A stretch of 64,000 bases of DNA from Photobacterium toruni (GCF_024529955.1 NZ_AP024854.1:2666001-2730000), one strand, 5' to 3'; shown: positions 1 through 9,536, numbered from the stretch's first letter. Notes: generated from the sequence alone by a model not told the origin. A program made the numbers and translations.

Positions 1-407
1 TTGTTGATAGATTTACATCAACCCCTATGTTTTACCCATGTAACTATGGCTATATTAACCATACTCTTTCTCTTGATGGCGATCCTGTCGATGTATTAGT
101 ACCGACGCCATACCCTTTACTTGCAGGCTCCGTTATTCGCTGTCGCCCAATTGGCGTATTAAAAATGACAGATGAATCAGGAGAGGATGCCAAAATTGTC
201 GCGGTTCCTCATAGTAAACTTAGCGCGGAATATGATCATATTCAGAATATTGACGATCTTCCTCGTTTACTGAAAGCACAAATAGTTCATTTCTTTGAGC
301 ATTATAAAGAATTAGAAGCGAATAAATGGGTAAAAATAGCAGGTTGGGAAAATGTAACAGCAGCAAAAGAAGAAATTGTAACTTCATTTAAACGAGCACA
401 AAAATAG
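1..407 (+). CDS. ppa: Inorganic pyrophosphatase, 5'-truncated by window edge
   Basis: Soluble family I inorganic pyrophosphatase, which hydrolyses PPi to two phosphates in the cytoplasm and pulls biosynthetic reactions forward. The frame is already open at position 3 and reads [20 protein letters not shown], which aligns with the middle of the E. coli enzyme, so about 40-50 N-terminal residues lie outside the window. The Met at position 27 is internal and is not the start. Visible family features are the NYGYI segment, the metal-binding DGDPVDVLV motif, [15 protein letters not shown] and the C-terminal [10 protein letters not shown] helix. The stop is at 405-407. A rhodanese gene follows after 12 bp on the same strand and may be co-transcribed. 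Confidence 0.95.
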   Translation, partial: VDRFTSTPMFYPCNYGYINHTLSLDGDPVDVLVPTPYPLLAGSVIRCRPIGVLKMTDESGEDAKIVAVPHSKLSAEYDHIQNIDDLPRLLKAQIVHFFEHYKELEANKWVKIAGWENVTAAKEEIVTSFKRAQK

Positions 408-419
408 CGATCAATACAA

Positions 420-800
420 ATGAAAACCACACTACAATTTAAATTATTAATCACCATTTTTAGTCTGATTGTTATTGTTCCTATAACTCATGCTCAAAAT
501 ATTTCAGCCCAACAATTTTGGCAGTTACAGCAGCAACAACCGCATGTCATTATCGACGTTAGAACACCCAATGAGTTTTCACAAGGACATCTAACTTCTG
601 CGATTAATGTCCCTTATCAAGATATTGCAACTATAGTGACAACCTATAAAGATAAAGATCAACCAATCTTACTTTATTGTAAATCGGGTCGACGAGCAGA
701 ACTCGCAATGATAACGTTACAAGAACTAGGATACACCGCAGTATATAACGGCCGAAATTATCAAGAACTCACGACAACACAGCCATATGCAGCCCCATAA
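420..800 (+). CDS. Periplasmic rhodanese-like protein (PspE type)
   Basis: Single-domain rhodanese of 126 aa. Residues 1-25 form a typical signal peptide (hydrophobic ITIFSLIVIVPITHA, likely cut after THA), so the mature protein of about 100 aa should be periplasmic, as in PspE and GlpE-like sulfurtransferases. The domain shows IDVRTPNEFSQGHL and the active-site loop CKSGRR with catalytic Cys87, which would carry a persulfide. The substrate cannot be read from sequence. It follows ppa by 12 bp and ends just before a bidirectional terminator shared with tamB. No strong Shine-Dalgarno sequence precedes the ATG, which fits translational coupling to ppa. Confidence 0.85.
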   Translation: MKTTLQFKLLITIFSLIVIVPITHAQNISAQQFWQLQQQQPHVIIDVRTPNEFSQGHLTSAINVPYQDIATIVTTYKDKDQPILLYCKSGRRAELAMITLQELGYTAVYNGRNYQELTTTQPYAAP

Positions 801-810
801 TGGCATTATA

Positions 811-845
811 AAAAAAGCCCGATTATCATTAATCGGGCTATTTAT
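811..845. terminator. Bidirectional intrinsic terminator, rhodanese/tamB
   Basis: Perfect 10-bp stem AGCCCGATTA (816-825) / TAATCGGGCT (830-839) with a TCAT loop. It is flanked by an A-run on the left and a T-rich run on the right, so it can end transcription from both converging genes. Confidence 0.85.
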
Positions 846-881
846 TATTAAGACTCAAATGCTAAAGCATCAAGGCTGTGA

Positions 882-3800
882 TTAATTAAACTCAAATTGG
901 TAGAGTAAATCCACAGCCTGATCAAGACCAGAAACTGCTTCAACATATAGATTCCGCATTAATCGGTAGCGCAACGTAAATTCATCTACTTGGTTGAAAA
1001 TACCCACCCCATACTTCACCTGCAGCCCTGGTGCAATATAGCCACTGATTGTCACTTGTGAATCATCACCCGCACCAGAGGTTGATAAACTTAGATCTTT
1101 AACCCCTACAGCTTCACCAACATCACCAACTAATTGACCACTTTGTGCCAAGCCCATGCCAATTAATGCTGTTGTCATAGCACTATTACTATCACCCGAG
1201 TTTTCAGAATCAAGATTCTTGCCGGTTAGAATATATGACAAAGCATTTTGTTGTGGCATCGCCGGATCAGAGAAAATATTCACTTCTGGTTTATCCGCAG
1301 GTCCTGTTACTCGTACTCCAGCAATAACATCATCTTCAACATTATTAGGATCTCGAATTGCTTCGATAGAAAGATAAGGTTGCTCTGCTGGGCCATTAAA
1401 CAAAATTTGCCCTTTACGGATCAATAATTCTTGCCCTAGTGCACGGTAGTATGAGTCTTTAGCAATATTAACTTCGCCATAAATCATCGGTCCTTTACCT
1501 GCTTGGCGAACATTTAAATCACCCAACAAGCCCGCTTTTAAACCAAACGCCGATAATTTAACATCATCACCAATATGCACAAAAATATTGGTCTTAATAT
1601 CAAAAGGGACTTCTGATTTTTCTTTTAGTGGTTGCATATTATCTTTTAAGATCACTTGATCTTTTGAGACTCTCACCGCTGATTTTGGCAACTGATTAAC
1701 GGTAATTCGTCCCCATGGAATACCAATTTTACCGGTAATTTCAGCCATTGTTGGCGTGGCTTCAATCGTTAAATCTGGTGATACCTTCAATGTAACCATT
1801 GGCGGTACACTTACTTTTAACTCTTTACCATTAATATTCAGCTTCGTTTTCCAAGCCTTCATATCCTGCCAATCACCAGTCCCTCGTAGCAATAATTGTC
1901 CATCTGGCGTGTAAATATTACCAATCAGATTGGCGTTATAACCGTTAAAAGCCAGTTTAATCTCTGCATTTTGAATATCTAATGGTACTTTACGCCCCGT
2001 TGCTTCAAGCTTAGATACTTGCAATAAGCCATTAACCGCAGGGTGTAAAATAGGCCCCGTCACTGTTAAGTTCGTATCTACTTGACCATCAAACTTATGA
2101 TAATCTTTGATCATCGGCTCAAGGAACCCTAAGGTAAAACGATCAAGCTTAACATTGGCATTGATCTGCTTATCACCTTGCAGATTAGTGATCCTTGCAC
2201 GACCACTTAAATCACCATTATCCTTAATTGCAACTAACCAGCTCGCATTTAATACGTTATCTTGCATGTCGGCATTAACGGTTACTTTATCCCAGCCCAA
2301 CGTTAGCGGCGGTTCATCGTCACTCGTCTGTTGACGTATACCACCAGCTGGCATAATGATATTTGCTTTTAGATAAGGAGGGGTTTTTGGCGACCATTTA
2401 GCATCAACATTTGCCCCTAATTCACCCGTTACTTTTAATTCTGGCGGTAGGAACTGTTTTAACAAATCAAAGTTAAATTTACGAATAGCTAACTGTGCTT
2501 GACCTGATGTGCCAGCATTGAGATCGTCGGTTAAACAAATTCCCGCTTGTCCTTGTTGCCAACAATGTGCGCCAACATTTGCCATTGCTGTTTTAAGATC
2601 ATAGCTAATCAAGGTCGGATGATTAAGAACCCAATCACCAATAGGCGTATTAATATCACCTTTAACTAAAGTGCCTTTCCAACCTGTTTTTTTATTAAAG
2701 TCACCATTGATCAATAAACTAGCACCAACGGGCTCACCTTTAGCAGTAACACTTAAACTGTGCTGCTGCTCAGTCCCTTTAAATAAAATATTAAGATCAT
2801 CAAGGGTTGTTGTGCCATATTTACCTTTCGTTGCTATCAAACTGACATTTGCTTTCATATCAGGCAATGGTGTCACGTTACCTTTAAGATCAAACGATGC
2901 CAAACTTGCTAATTGTTGCCAACCTAAGTCATTCCCTTGTAAATCAAGCTTAATATCTGGTGTTGCCATACTGCCTGAGAGTATTACATCACCATTAACG
3001 GCACCATGAAGGCCTTTTAATGATTTGGATAAATTGGGCGCATCAATATTGGCAACCATGTTCCAGGTCTTATTCAGCACACCTTTCATCATCATCCCAT
3101 TAGGACCATGTTTTAAAGTTAGCCCAGGAGTATTAACCTGCAATAAATCTCCTTTGCCATTAATATCTGACGCATCTAACTGACCAGCCAGCGTTAAGGC
3201 TTGTTTCATAATAGTGCCATTAACCGCTAACTGTGGCAGTTTAACAAACCAACCACCTTGCTTAGTTAAGCCACCGGAAGTCTCAAGTTTACCACTGACA
3301 TTACCTTGGGCTGCTGGCCATTGTAAACCAGGTTGAATGTCAGTGAATGCTAACTGTCCACTCCAGTTAACTAAATCTTTCCAGCTCGCTTTTGCATTAC
3401 CAGTAATAACGCCACCTAAGGTATTGATTTTTAATGATGACAAATCAACCTTATTCAGGTCACCTTTACCATTAAGAACGACCTTCACCGCCGGCATCGG
3501 TTTACCATCAATGTTACTTTTCACCTTAAATGAAAAGCCGTTTAAGCTGCCTTTTGCATCAATATTAGTATTATCAACAGTAAACTCAGCAGGCTTATCG
3601 ATTGGCCACTGTAAATGTCGGCTGGAAATAACCATATTAAATGGAAAATCAGCCTTTAATGGTGATAACTGACCTTTAACAATCGTATCTAATTTACCTT
3701 TAAGCTGTGCATCAACAACTAACTTTTGTAATGAGCCACTCGCCTTTAACGTTAGTGTTTGACCACTAACAGGCTTCATTGCAATATTTGCATCCGCATT

Positions 3801-4643
3801 TAATGTTAAAGGATAATCGCCCGCTAATGTTACTTGTGCCTTCGCTTTTAAATTCGCTTGTGGTGCATCAAGCTGTAACTTTTTAAGGTTAATTTCACTC
3901 CCTTTTCCTGATGCAATAATGTCAAGTAAAGACACTTTTTGTGGTGTTTTACCTTCTAATTCAAAATCTTTAACAGTAAAACGTTCAATATCAAACGACA
4001 TTGGTAAAACAACATTAGGCAATGTGATAACGGTAGCATCAGATTTAGCCTTAACATTTACTTTTTGCTTTGATTTAGATTTTACAGCCTTTTTAGCCGG
4101 AGCAAGTGCTAACTTAATATTATCCCAATCTGTTGGTTTTAAGGTTACATGGCTACCAACAACCGTTGCGGCGGTAGAGAAATGTTGCCAATTCACCTTA
4201 TTTTCAAGGATATCAAGATCAATATTATCTAAAGTAACGTTATCAACTTTAATTGGAATCGGAAGACTAATTTCTGTTACAGGTTTTGATGATTGTTCAG
4301 GTTCAGTAGTTGGCGGTAATGTTGGCATTGAAAACTTAACGCCATTAACCCCTACATTTGAAATACAAATTTCAGGCGTCAATAAACAACGATCATCCAA
4401 CGTTAAATTTAACTGCTTAACCGCTAAATTCATATGACTATCTTGATAACGTACATTATCAACTTGAAAACCACGAAATAGAGAACCAGAAGTCTCACCG
4501 ATAGATAACGCAGGTAACGCTTTTTGCGCTCCCCAACTAGCAATTTTTAACCCTGCGGGGGTATATAAGATCACGGCAACAGTGATCATTAAAAGTAATA
4601 AAATAGCTAAAATTGTCAAGGATATGCGCTTTACCCAGATCAT
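882..4643 (-). CDS. tamB: TamB, inner-membrane component of the translocation and assembly module
   Basis: Very large AsmA/TamB-type protein of 1253 aa (E. coli TamB is about 1259). It has an N-terminal membrane anchor (about residues 9-29, ISLTILAILLLLMITVAVIL), a long periplasmic body of repetitive beta-strand segments, and the conserved C-terminal DUF490/TamB domain ending in YRLMRNLYVEAVSGLDQAVDLLYQFEFN. TamB spans the periplasm and works with TamA, and is linked to outer-membrane protein assembly and phospholipid transport. Its start overlaps the tamA stop by 4 bp (4640-4643), so the two are translationally coupled in one operon. The plus-strand open frames inside it are shadows. Confidence 0.95.
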   Translation of the reverse strand: MIWVKRISLTILAILLLLMITVAVILYTPAGLKIASWGAQKALPALSIGETSGSLFRGFQVDNVRYQDSHMNLAVKQLNLTLDDRCLLTPEICISNVGVNGVKFSMPTLPPTTEPEQSSKPVTEISLPIPIKVDNVTLDNIDLDILENKVNWQHFSTAATVVGSHVTLKPTDWDNIKLALAPAKKAVKSKSKQKVNVKAKSDATVITLPNVVLPMSFDIERFTVKDFELEGKTPQKVSLLDIIASGKGSEINLKKLQLDAPQANLKAKAQVTLAGDYPLTLNADANIAMKPVSGQTLTLKASGSLQKLVVDAQLKGKLDTIVKGQLSPLKADFPFNMVISSRHLQWPIDKPAEFTVDNTNIDAKGSLNGFSFKVKSNIDGKPMPAVKVVLNGKGDLNKVDLSSLKINTLGGVITGNAKASWKDLVNWSGQLAFTDIQPGLQWPAAQGNVSGKLETSGGLTKQGGWFVKLPQLAVNGTIMKQALTLAGQLDASDINGKGDLLQVNTPGLTLKHGPNGMMMKGVLNKTWNMVANIDAPNLSKSLKGLHGAVNGDVILSGSMATPDIKLDLQGNDLGWQQLASLASFDLKGNVTPLPDMKANVSLIATKGKYGTTTLDDLNILFKGTEQQHSLSVTAKGEPVGASLLINGDFNKKTGWKGTLVKGDINTPIGDWVLNHPTLISYDLKTAMANVGAHCWQQGQAGICLTDDLNAGTSGQAQLAIRKFNFDLLKQFLPPELKVTGELGANVDAKWSPKTPPYLKANIIMPAGGIRQQTSDDEPPLTLGWDKVTVNADMQDNVLNASWLVAIKDNGDLSGRARITNLQGDKQINANVKLDRFTLGFLEPMIKDYHKFDGQVDTNLTVTGPILHPAVNGLLQVSKLEATGRKVPLDIQNAEIKLAFNGYNANLIGNIYTPDGQLLLRGTGDWQDMKAWKTKLNINGKELKVSVPPMVTLKVSPDLTIEATPTMAEITGKIGIPWGRITVNQLPKSAVRVSKDQVILKDNMQPLKEKSEVPFDIKTNIFVHIGDDVKLSAFGLKAGLLGDLNVRQAGKGPMIYGEVNIAKDSYYRALGQELLIRKGQILFNGPAEQPYLSIEAIRDPNNVEDDVIAGVRVTGPADKPEVNIFSDPAMPQQNALSYILTGKNLDSENSGDSNSAMTTALIGMGLAQSGQLVGDVGEAVGVKDLSLSTSGAGDDSQVTISGYIAPGLQVKYGVGIFNQVDEFTLRYRLMRNLYVEAVSGLDQAVDLLYQFEFN

Positions 4644-6364
4644 AGTTCAGGCCCTAGAGTAAAGTGAAGTTGGAATTTGTTCTTGGTAGGTTTATCAAGC
4701 CCCCAAGCAAAGTCGATACGTACGGGACCAACAGGAGATGCCCAACGAATACCAAAACCAGTACCTCGCATCCAATCTGGCTTATTGTTATTCCATGTCG
4801 AACCATAATCATAAAATAATGCTCCCCACCAATCGCCATATAAACGATATTGGTATTCAATACTACTGGTCGCCATATATTGACCACCAATCATTCGATC
4901 AAGATCGTTACGTGGTGAAATAGATTCGTAACCATAGCCTCTAATGCTGTTATCACCACCAATAAAATAACGTAATGATGGCGGAATATCCCGAATACTA
5001 TCCGCTAATACAGCACCGCCGGCAACACGAAAAATCCCGCGTTGGTTTTCACTTAAAGTGCGGATCCACGCGGACTTTGCTTGTAGACGAATAAAGTTTG
5101 TATTTGATCCTAATGCTTTATTTGCAAACTCAACCGAGAAATTATATTTACTTCCCGAAGTTGGAAATACACCGCCAATAAATTCACTTTTACTATAAGA
5201 AAGCCCTGGTAAGAACACGTTAAAAGTACCATTCTCATCACCACCCTGCTTATATTTTTCATTAAGCCAATGTAGTGATACAGCACGATTCCAACCTGAG
5301 GTTAATTTCCAATGACGTTCAACACCTAAACCAAATTGGGTACTAATCGTATCGTGATTATCGACATAACGAATGCCGCCAACAATTTGATAGTAGTTAT
5401 TTAAAACATCATCTAATGGAATTTTATAAGCAGCTTCAAGTTTTGGCTGTTCTTTAGATATCTCTGATTTAAGATAAAAGCTATGACCATTACTGGTAAT
5501 CCAAGGTTTTTTCCAATTAAATTTCAATCGCGGACCAGTATCGGTAGAAAAACCAATACCCGTTTCAACTTGATTTCTAACTTGAGGAGTTACAGCAACT
5601 TCGATAGGAATTTTATCATCCTTACGTTTAGTAACATCACCACCAACATAAATAGATGAGAACCAACCTACATTAGATAAACGTTCATTATATAAGCCTA
5701 ATTTAGACGCTAAATAAGGCTCATTTTCAGTGTAAGGAATCATTGAACGAAGACGTTCATCTTTAATTTGACTACCCGTAAAATTTGTATCACCAAAGGT
5801 GTAACGTCGTCCAGAATCAAAATCGATAGTGATGATTGCTTCATTACGAGTAGGTATTACACCTAACTCACTTTTCTTTAATTCAGCATCAAAATAACCA
5901 CGTCGAACAGCTAAGCTCTGTAACGCTGATTTTAATGCTTCATATTTACCTTGATTAAGAGCTTTACCAATTTCTAAACCACTGTCTTTTAATAATGAAA
6001 TAAAGGCAGGATCATCTTTAGCATCTCCAGTAATAATAATATTACTCTGGCTAATATGTGTACGAGGGCCAGCATCAACGGTGACGATGATATCCGTCTT
6101 TTTGCCACTACCTTTAACCTGATAGTCATAAGTCGGTTGATAATAGCCTAACGCTTGCAATGCTTGACTTATTTCTGATTTCACCTGTTCTTGAAAGCGC
6201 AATGTATTACTATAATCATCCTTAGAAATAGCCGATAAATAGGCATCGACATTATCTTCAAGACTGCTATTTAATCCCTCAACTTTCAGAGATGCCGCCA
6301 TTGCCGGACTTGATAACACTAAGGCAAAAGATGCAACACCTAGCCATTGATAAACTTTATTCAT
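4640..6364 (-). CDS. tamA: TamA, Omp85-family outer-membrane assembly factor
   Basis: 574 aa, close to the 577 aa of E. coli TamA. A signal peptide (residues 1-23, cut after AMA) is followed by three periplasmic POTRA domains (about 24-260) and a C-terminal 16-strand Omp85/BamA-type barrel ending LHFTLGPEL. The conserved Omp85 loop motif appears as GGDNSIRGYGYESISP. TamA pairs with TamB across the envelope to fold or insert a subset of outer-membrane proteins. It is the first gene of the tamA-tamB operon. Its promoter must lie in the AT-rich 6365-6783 stretch. MsrA, the divergent neighbour in E. coli, is absent here. Confidence 0.95.
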   Translation of the reverse strand: MNKVYQWLGVASFALVLSSPAMAASLKVEGLNSSLEDNVDAYLSAISKDDYSNTLRFQEQVKSEISQALQALGYYQPTYDYQVKGSGKKTDIIVTVDAGPRTHISQSNIIITGDAKDDPAFISLLKDSGLEIGKALNQGKYEALKSALQSLAVRRGYFDAELKKSELGVIPTRNEAIITIDFDSGRRYTFGDTNFTGSQIKDERLRSMIPYTENEPYLASKLGLYNERLSNVGWFSSIYVGGDVTKRKDDKIPIEVAVTPQVRNQVETGIGFSTDTGPRLKFNWKKPWITSNGHSFYLKSEISKEQPKLEAAYKIPLDDVLNNYYQIVGGIRYVDNHDTISTQFGLGVERHWKLTSGWNRAVSLHWLNEKYKQGGDENGTFNVFLPGLSYSKSEFIGGVFPTSGSKYNFSVEFANKALGSNTNFIRLQAKSAWIRTLSENQRGIFRVAGGAVLADSIRDIPPSLRYFIGGDNSIRGYGYESISPRNDLDRMIGGQYMATSSIEYQYRLYGDWWGALFYDYGSTWNNNKPDWMRGTGFGIRWASPVGPVRIDFAWGLDKPTKNKFQLHFTLGPEL

Positions 6365-6783
6365 TTGAATTATGCTTCTTGGGAAAATTTCGATTGGTTC
6401 ACTTTTTCTATTTTGGCAAATGGTGTCGTTCTATACCAACAATAGCTACAAATATTATTAATAATAAATTACTCACTGCAAATATGTATCATTAATAACA
6501 CATTCAATTAGATTCATTTATTTAAAGCTAAACCGCATATTTGATGAAAATCGACATAACTTTCATAATAAAAATGTTGTGTGATCCTCTAAAAATCACT
6601 GATACCTTCTAGATAAAATAAGAATCTAACCTAGACGGCACTTAAAAATTATCAATAAGCGTCGCAGAATCAAAATCCAAGACCACTCTATATTGAATTA
6701 GAACCAACTTCATATTTATCATCAAAATTATCAATAACCTGCTGTTGTTATTCTTTTATATATAAAATCAAGTTTATTACTAT
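6365..6783. other. AT-rich intergenic region between tamA and ytfK
   Basis: About 420 bp without a credible gene. It must carry the tamA promoter and the 3' end of the ytfK transcript. I see no convincing terminator, repeat or RNA structure in it; the short open frame at 6292-6495 lacks a ribosome site and overlaps tamA. Confidence 0.5.
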
Positions 6784-6993
6784 TCATGTAATCTTCGTTG
6801 AAAGCACTTTTATCTCTTTATTCACTTCAGATAATACATTCAACACTTTAATATCGGTCGATTTAGGCGGAAGTAAACGTCCATGCTCAAACTCAAAGCC
6901 ACCAATGCCATTAATAAAAAGTCGGCCTCTAAAAAAATTTTTAACATACTTCGCTACTTGGATAGGACGATAAACTTGAAATATTCTCAACAT
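6784..6993 (-). CDS. ytfK: YtfK family (DUF1107) small protein
   Basis: 69-aa protein closely resembling E. coli YtfK (68 aa): shared landmarks are the start MLRIFQVYRPIQVAKYVKNF, FRGRLFI, GGFEFEHGRLLPP and the end SEVNKEIKVL. In E. coli YtfK binds SpoT and tips it towards (p)ppGpp synthesis during phosphate or fatty-acid starvation; a similar role here is inferred from homology. The ATG is preceded by a good ribosome site (GAGGA about 5 bp upstream). ytfK also lies near tamA in E. coli, which supports the call. Confidence 0.88.
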   Translation of the reverse strand: MLRIFQVYRPIQVAKYVKNFFRGRLFINGIGGFEFEHGRLLPPKSTDIKVLNVLSEVNKEIKVLSTKIT

Positions 6994-7309
6994 ATATCCT
7001 CACATAATCACTAATAAAACGAGAGAGATTTTCATTGTCCATTAAAACATGCAAACAGTCTGCCATATAAAACCAACAAAAATAATCAACTGATGATAGA
7101 AAAAATATTATTACCGATACATAACTTATACTGAGAGTATTAAAAAAGTACAATTCTATGACTTGCTACAGTAACGAATCAAGGTAAACAATTACTGAAC
7201 AGTATATCAATCTTAACGTAATGCTGAACGAAGAGAAAAAATACGTTCATAAAGAGTAAAAGTAACTACAGAAACTAACAAATCGATATTTATTACTTAA
7301 GAAATATGA
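6994..7309. other. Divergent intergenic region ytfK / TIGR03899 gene
   Basis: About 315 bp, very AT-rich, that must carry the promoter of ytfK (minus) and of the 7310 gene (plus). The minus open frame at 6941-7153 overlaps ytfK and has no ribosome site; I treat it as spurious. No repeat or RNA structure was recognised. Confidence 0.45.
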
Positions 7310-8188
7310 ATGATGGCCGTTATCAATAAAAATTTAACCGTCAGCGGATATTTGATAATGACACTGCCGTTATTAAAAAAAACTCAAGTAAAACGACCAC
7401 TAATAAACAGTAAAAATCGCACTCATTTTCTAGCACAACAATTTGGTTATTCCGGCTTAATCAATCCAAATAATGCTCAATCATTAGCTGATAGATATAT
7501 AAATTGCCAACAATTACAGCATCAACAAGAGCAACATAATGTTGAAATAATATTCAAGTTAGCCTATGACAAATGTAACAACGAAACAACAACAGAACCA
7601 GATCCTGATTGGTTAGTACGTTTTATTAAAATGGCTAAACAAGTATACAGTCTATCAATGCAAAAATTATGGGCTAGAATTCTCAAAAAAGAACTTATAA
7701 CTCCAGGATCGACATCTCTAAAAACGCTGACTATTTTAATATCAATGACTCATAAAGAAACAATTCTATTTCAACGCGTTATCGGCGTAAGCTGTCAAAT
7801 AAATAATAGTAAAGATAGAAAAATTATTACAAGCATTAGAACTAAAGCAAAATTTATTGATTTTAGAAAAAAAAGTAAAAACCATGTAATTGAATACCAT
7901 CAATATGGTCTCCCATACTCTAGTATTACTATTCTAATGGACTTAGGACTCATATTAAAAACAGAATTCGAATCAAGTAAAATTAACTACACTACTCACC
8001 TTCAACTACTACATAATATGCGTCATAGTTTAAATTGTTATAATAAAAACACATCCATTACCTATTATCGTATATCTCCCACAGGGCAAGAACTTGCATC
8101 ATTGATAGAATATAAAAAGAACTCAGAATATCAAATTTATCTATTAGACTTGCTCAGCCAAATGTTCACCATCACAACAGAACAATAA
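7310..8188 (+). CDS. TIGR03899 family protein of unknown function
   Basis: 292-aa protein that I recognise by its central block PDWLVRFIKMAKQVYSLSMQ, followed by KLWARILKKELITPGSTSLKTL, the signature of a Vibrionaceae family annotated TIGR03899 (related to DUF2806). No function is known. No signal peptide or membrane segment is evident, so it is probably cytoplasmic. Two ATGs in tandem (7310 and 7313) could start it; an AAGAA lies just upstream. Base composition is noticeably more AT- and A-rich than the housekeeping neighbours (many AAA, ATT and TTA codons). The stop lies only 12 bp before, and in the same frame as, an IS630 transposase, so its extreme C-terminus or its native downstream DNA may have been altered by the insertion. 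Confidence 0.7.
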   Translation: MMAVINKNLTVSGYLIMTLPLLKKTQVKRPLINSKNRTHFLAQQFGYSGLINPNNAQSLADRYINCQQLQHQQEQHNVEIIFKLAYDKCNNETTTEPDPDWLVRFIKMAKQVYSLSMQKLWARILKKELITPGSTSLKTLTILISMTHKETILFQRVIGVSCQINNSKDRKIITSIRTKAKFIDFRKKSKNHVIEYHQYGLPYSSITILMDLGLILKTEFESSKINYTTHLQLLHNMRHSLNCYNKNTSITYYRISPTGQELASLIEYKKNSEYQIYLLDLLSQMFTITTEQ

Positions 8189-8200
8189 AAAATAATTCAA

Positions 8201-9175
8201 ATGAAAATGAGATTACTTGCCTTGGAGCACTTCAAGGAAGGTAAATCTCGTACTCAAATTGCTAAATATCTCAAAGTTAGCCGAACAAGTGTTAATAAAT
8301 GGGTGAGTATCTTTCTTGAAGAAGGCTTAGAAGGGCTTCAAGAAAAAACGCGTAGTGGTCGCCCTGCATTTCTCTCACCTAAACAACGTGAGCAGCTATC
8401 CAATTATATTAAACTTAAAGCTCAAGACTCTTCTGGCGGGCGATTAATAGGCGCGGATATTCATGCTTACATTCTCAAAGAATTTGATAAAAACTACCAC
8501 CCAGATTCTATCTATTATCTACTTAAGCGCATGGGCTTTTCGTGGATAACATCACGGTCAAAACATCCAAAACAATCACAGCAAGCTCAGGATAATTTTA
8601 AAAAATTTAAAATTGAAACGATCCTTAAGATCCCAGGACATATAGCGCTCGATAAGGTCGATGTATGGTTTCAAGATGAAGCAAGATTTGGACAACAAAA
8701 TACCACTACCCGTCTTTGGGCTGAACGAGGAACTCGACCAAGAGCGATAAAACAACAGCAGTTTGAATATGCTTATCTATTTGGTTCGGTGTGCCCAGCA
8801 AGAGGAGTTGGTGAGGCGTTAGTGGTACCTTGGGTAAATAAAGAAATAATGACTGAGCACCTTGCTCAGATATCACGAACCACAGAAAAAGGTCGTTATG
8901 CTATTGTAGTGATGGATGGTGCAGGCTGGCATACTGACGATATTGCTAATCCGTTTAATAATCTAAGCATCATCAAACTTCCACCATATTCCCCAGAACT
9001 TAACCCAATAGAACAAGTTTGGAGTTGGTTACGACAACACTATCTCGCTAATCAAAATTTTTCTGATTATAACGACATTCTCGATAAGGTCTGCCTTGCA
9101 TGGAATCAGTTTAATGAATCGGCTTCACGCATCACTAGAATGTGTTCAAGAGATTGGATCAACCTGACCAGTTAA
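8201..9175 (+). CDS. IS630 family transposase
   Basis: 324-aa DDE transposase. The N-terminal half carries helix-turn-helix segments (RTQIAKYLKVSRTSVNKWV, then the GRPAFLSPKQREQL linker). The catalytic half shows the IS630/Tc1-mariner acidic triad: Asp in FQDEARFGQQN, Asp in VVMDGAGWH and Glu in YSPELNPIEQVWSWLR. It looks full length and undamaged, so it may be active. The start is uncertain: no Shine-Dalgarno sequence is visible, and the upstream codons run back to the stop of the TIGR03899 gene in the same frame. I could not identify terminal inverted repeats or a TA duplication on either side. Confidence 0.93.
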   Translation: MKMRLLALEHFKEGKSRTQIAKYLKVSRTSVNKWVSIFLEEGLEGLQEKTRSGRPAFLSPKQREQLSNYIKLKAQDSSGGRLIGADIHAYILKEFDKNYHPDSIYYLLKRMGFSWITSRSKHPKQSQQAQDNFKKFKIETILKIPGHIALDKVDVWFQDEARFGQQNTTTRLWAERGTRPRAIKQQQFEYAYLFGSVCPARGVGEALVVPWVNKEIMTEHLAQISRTTEKGRYAIVVMDGAGWHTDDIANPFNNLSIIKLPPYSPELNPIEQVWSWLRQHYLANQNFSDYNDILDKVCLAWNQFNESASRITRMCSRDWINLTS

Positions 9176-9190
9176 TTTTCCAGATTGGTA

Positions 9191-9223
9191 TTACGACAAC
9201 ACTACCTCGCTAATCAAAATTTT
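9191..9223 (+). repeat. Partial duplicate of internal transposase sequence (IS remnant)
   Basis: A 33-bp stretch beginning TTACGACAACACTA repeats bases 9029-9061 inside the transposase gene with a single T/C difference. It lies 15 bp after the transposase stop. It looks like a leftover of a second IS630 copy that was deleted, or of an aberrant rearrangement, between the element and the rrn terminator. Confidence 0.75.
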
Positions 9224-9232
9224 CTATAGACG

Positions 9233-9266
9233 AAAAAAAACCTGAATCTTTCGATTTAGGTTTTCT
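9233..9266 (-). terminator. rrn operon intrinsic terminator
   Basis: Stem AACCTGAATC (9239-9248) / GATTTAGGTT (9253-9262), giving a GAAA tetraloop on the minus-strand RNA and one mismatch. It is followed on that strand by eight U residues. It sits just downstream of tRNA-Asp and ends the rRNA operon. Confidence 0.85.
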
Positions 9267-9272
9267 TAATAA

Positions 9273-9349
9273 TGGCGGAGTGGACGGGACTCGAACCCGC
9301 GACCCCCGGCGTGACAGGCCGGTATTCTAACCAACTGAACTACCACTCC
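9273..9349 (-). tRNA. tRNA-Asp (GTC)
   Basis: 77-nt cloverleaf on the minus strand with anticodon GTC in the loop, GGTTCGAGTCCC-type T arm and an encoded 3' CCA (TGG at 9273-9275). It is the distal tRNA of the rrn operon, after the 5S gene. Confidence 0.97.
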
Positions 9350-9417
9350 GCAGTGTCTATTCAGCATAAATGCAACTTGTTGTCTCTACCTTTATAAAAA
9401 GATAAAAACGAATTTAA

Positions 9418-9536
9418 AGCCTGGCGATGTCCTACTCTCACATGGGGAGACCCCACACTACCATCGGCGCTATTACGTTTCACTACTGAGTTCGGCATGG
9501 GATCAGGTGGGTCCATAACGCTATGGTCGCCAAGCA
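9418..9536 (-). rRNA. rrf: 5S ribosomal RNA
   Basis: About 119 nt matching gammaproteobacterial 5S rRNA. On the minus strand it begins TGCTTGGCGACCATAGCG, contains CCATGCCGAACTCAG and closes with ATCGCCAGGC, which pairs with the 5' end. The ends are approximate by one or two bases. Confidence 0.96.

Noticed and set aside
3919..4437. 172-codon plus-strand frame
   Set aside because: It is the antisense shadow of tamB; the minus strand has the clear domain match.
6941..7153. 70-codon minus-strand frame upstream of ytfK
   Set aside because: It overlaps the ytfK start in another frame, has no ribosome site and shows no family-like composition.
9176..9272. tRNA-Asp as an integration site for a genomic island
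   Set aside because: There is no integrase gene and no duplicated tRNA 3' end nearby; only an IS630 element is present.
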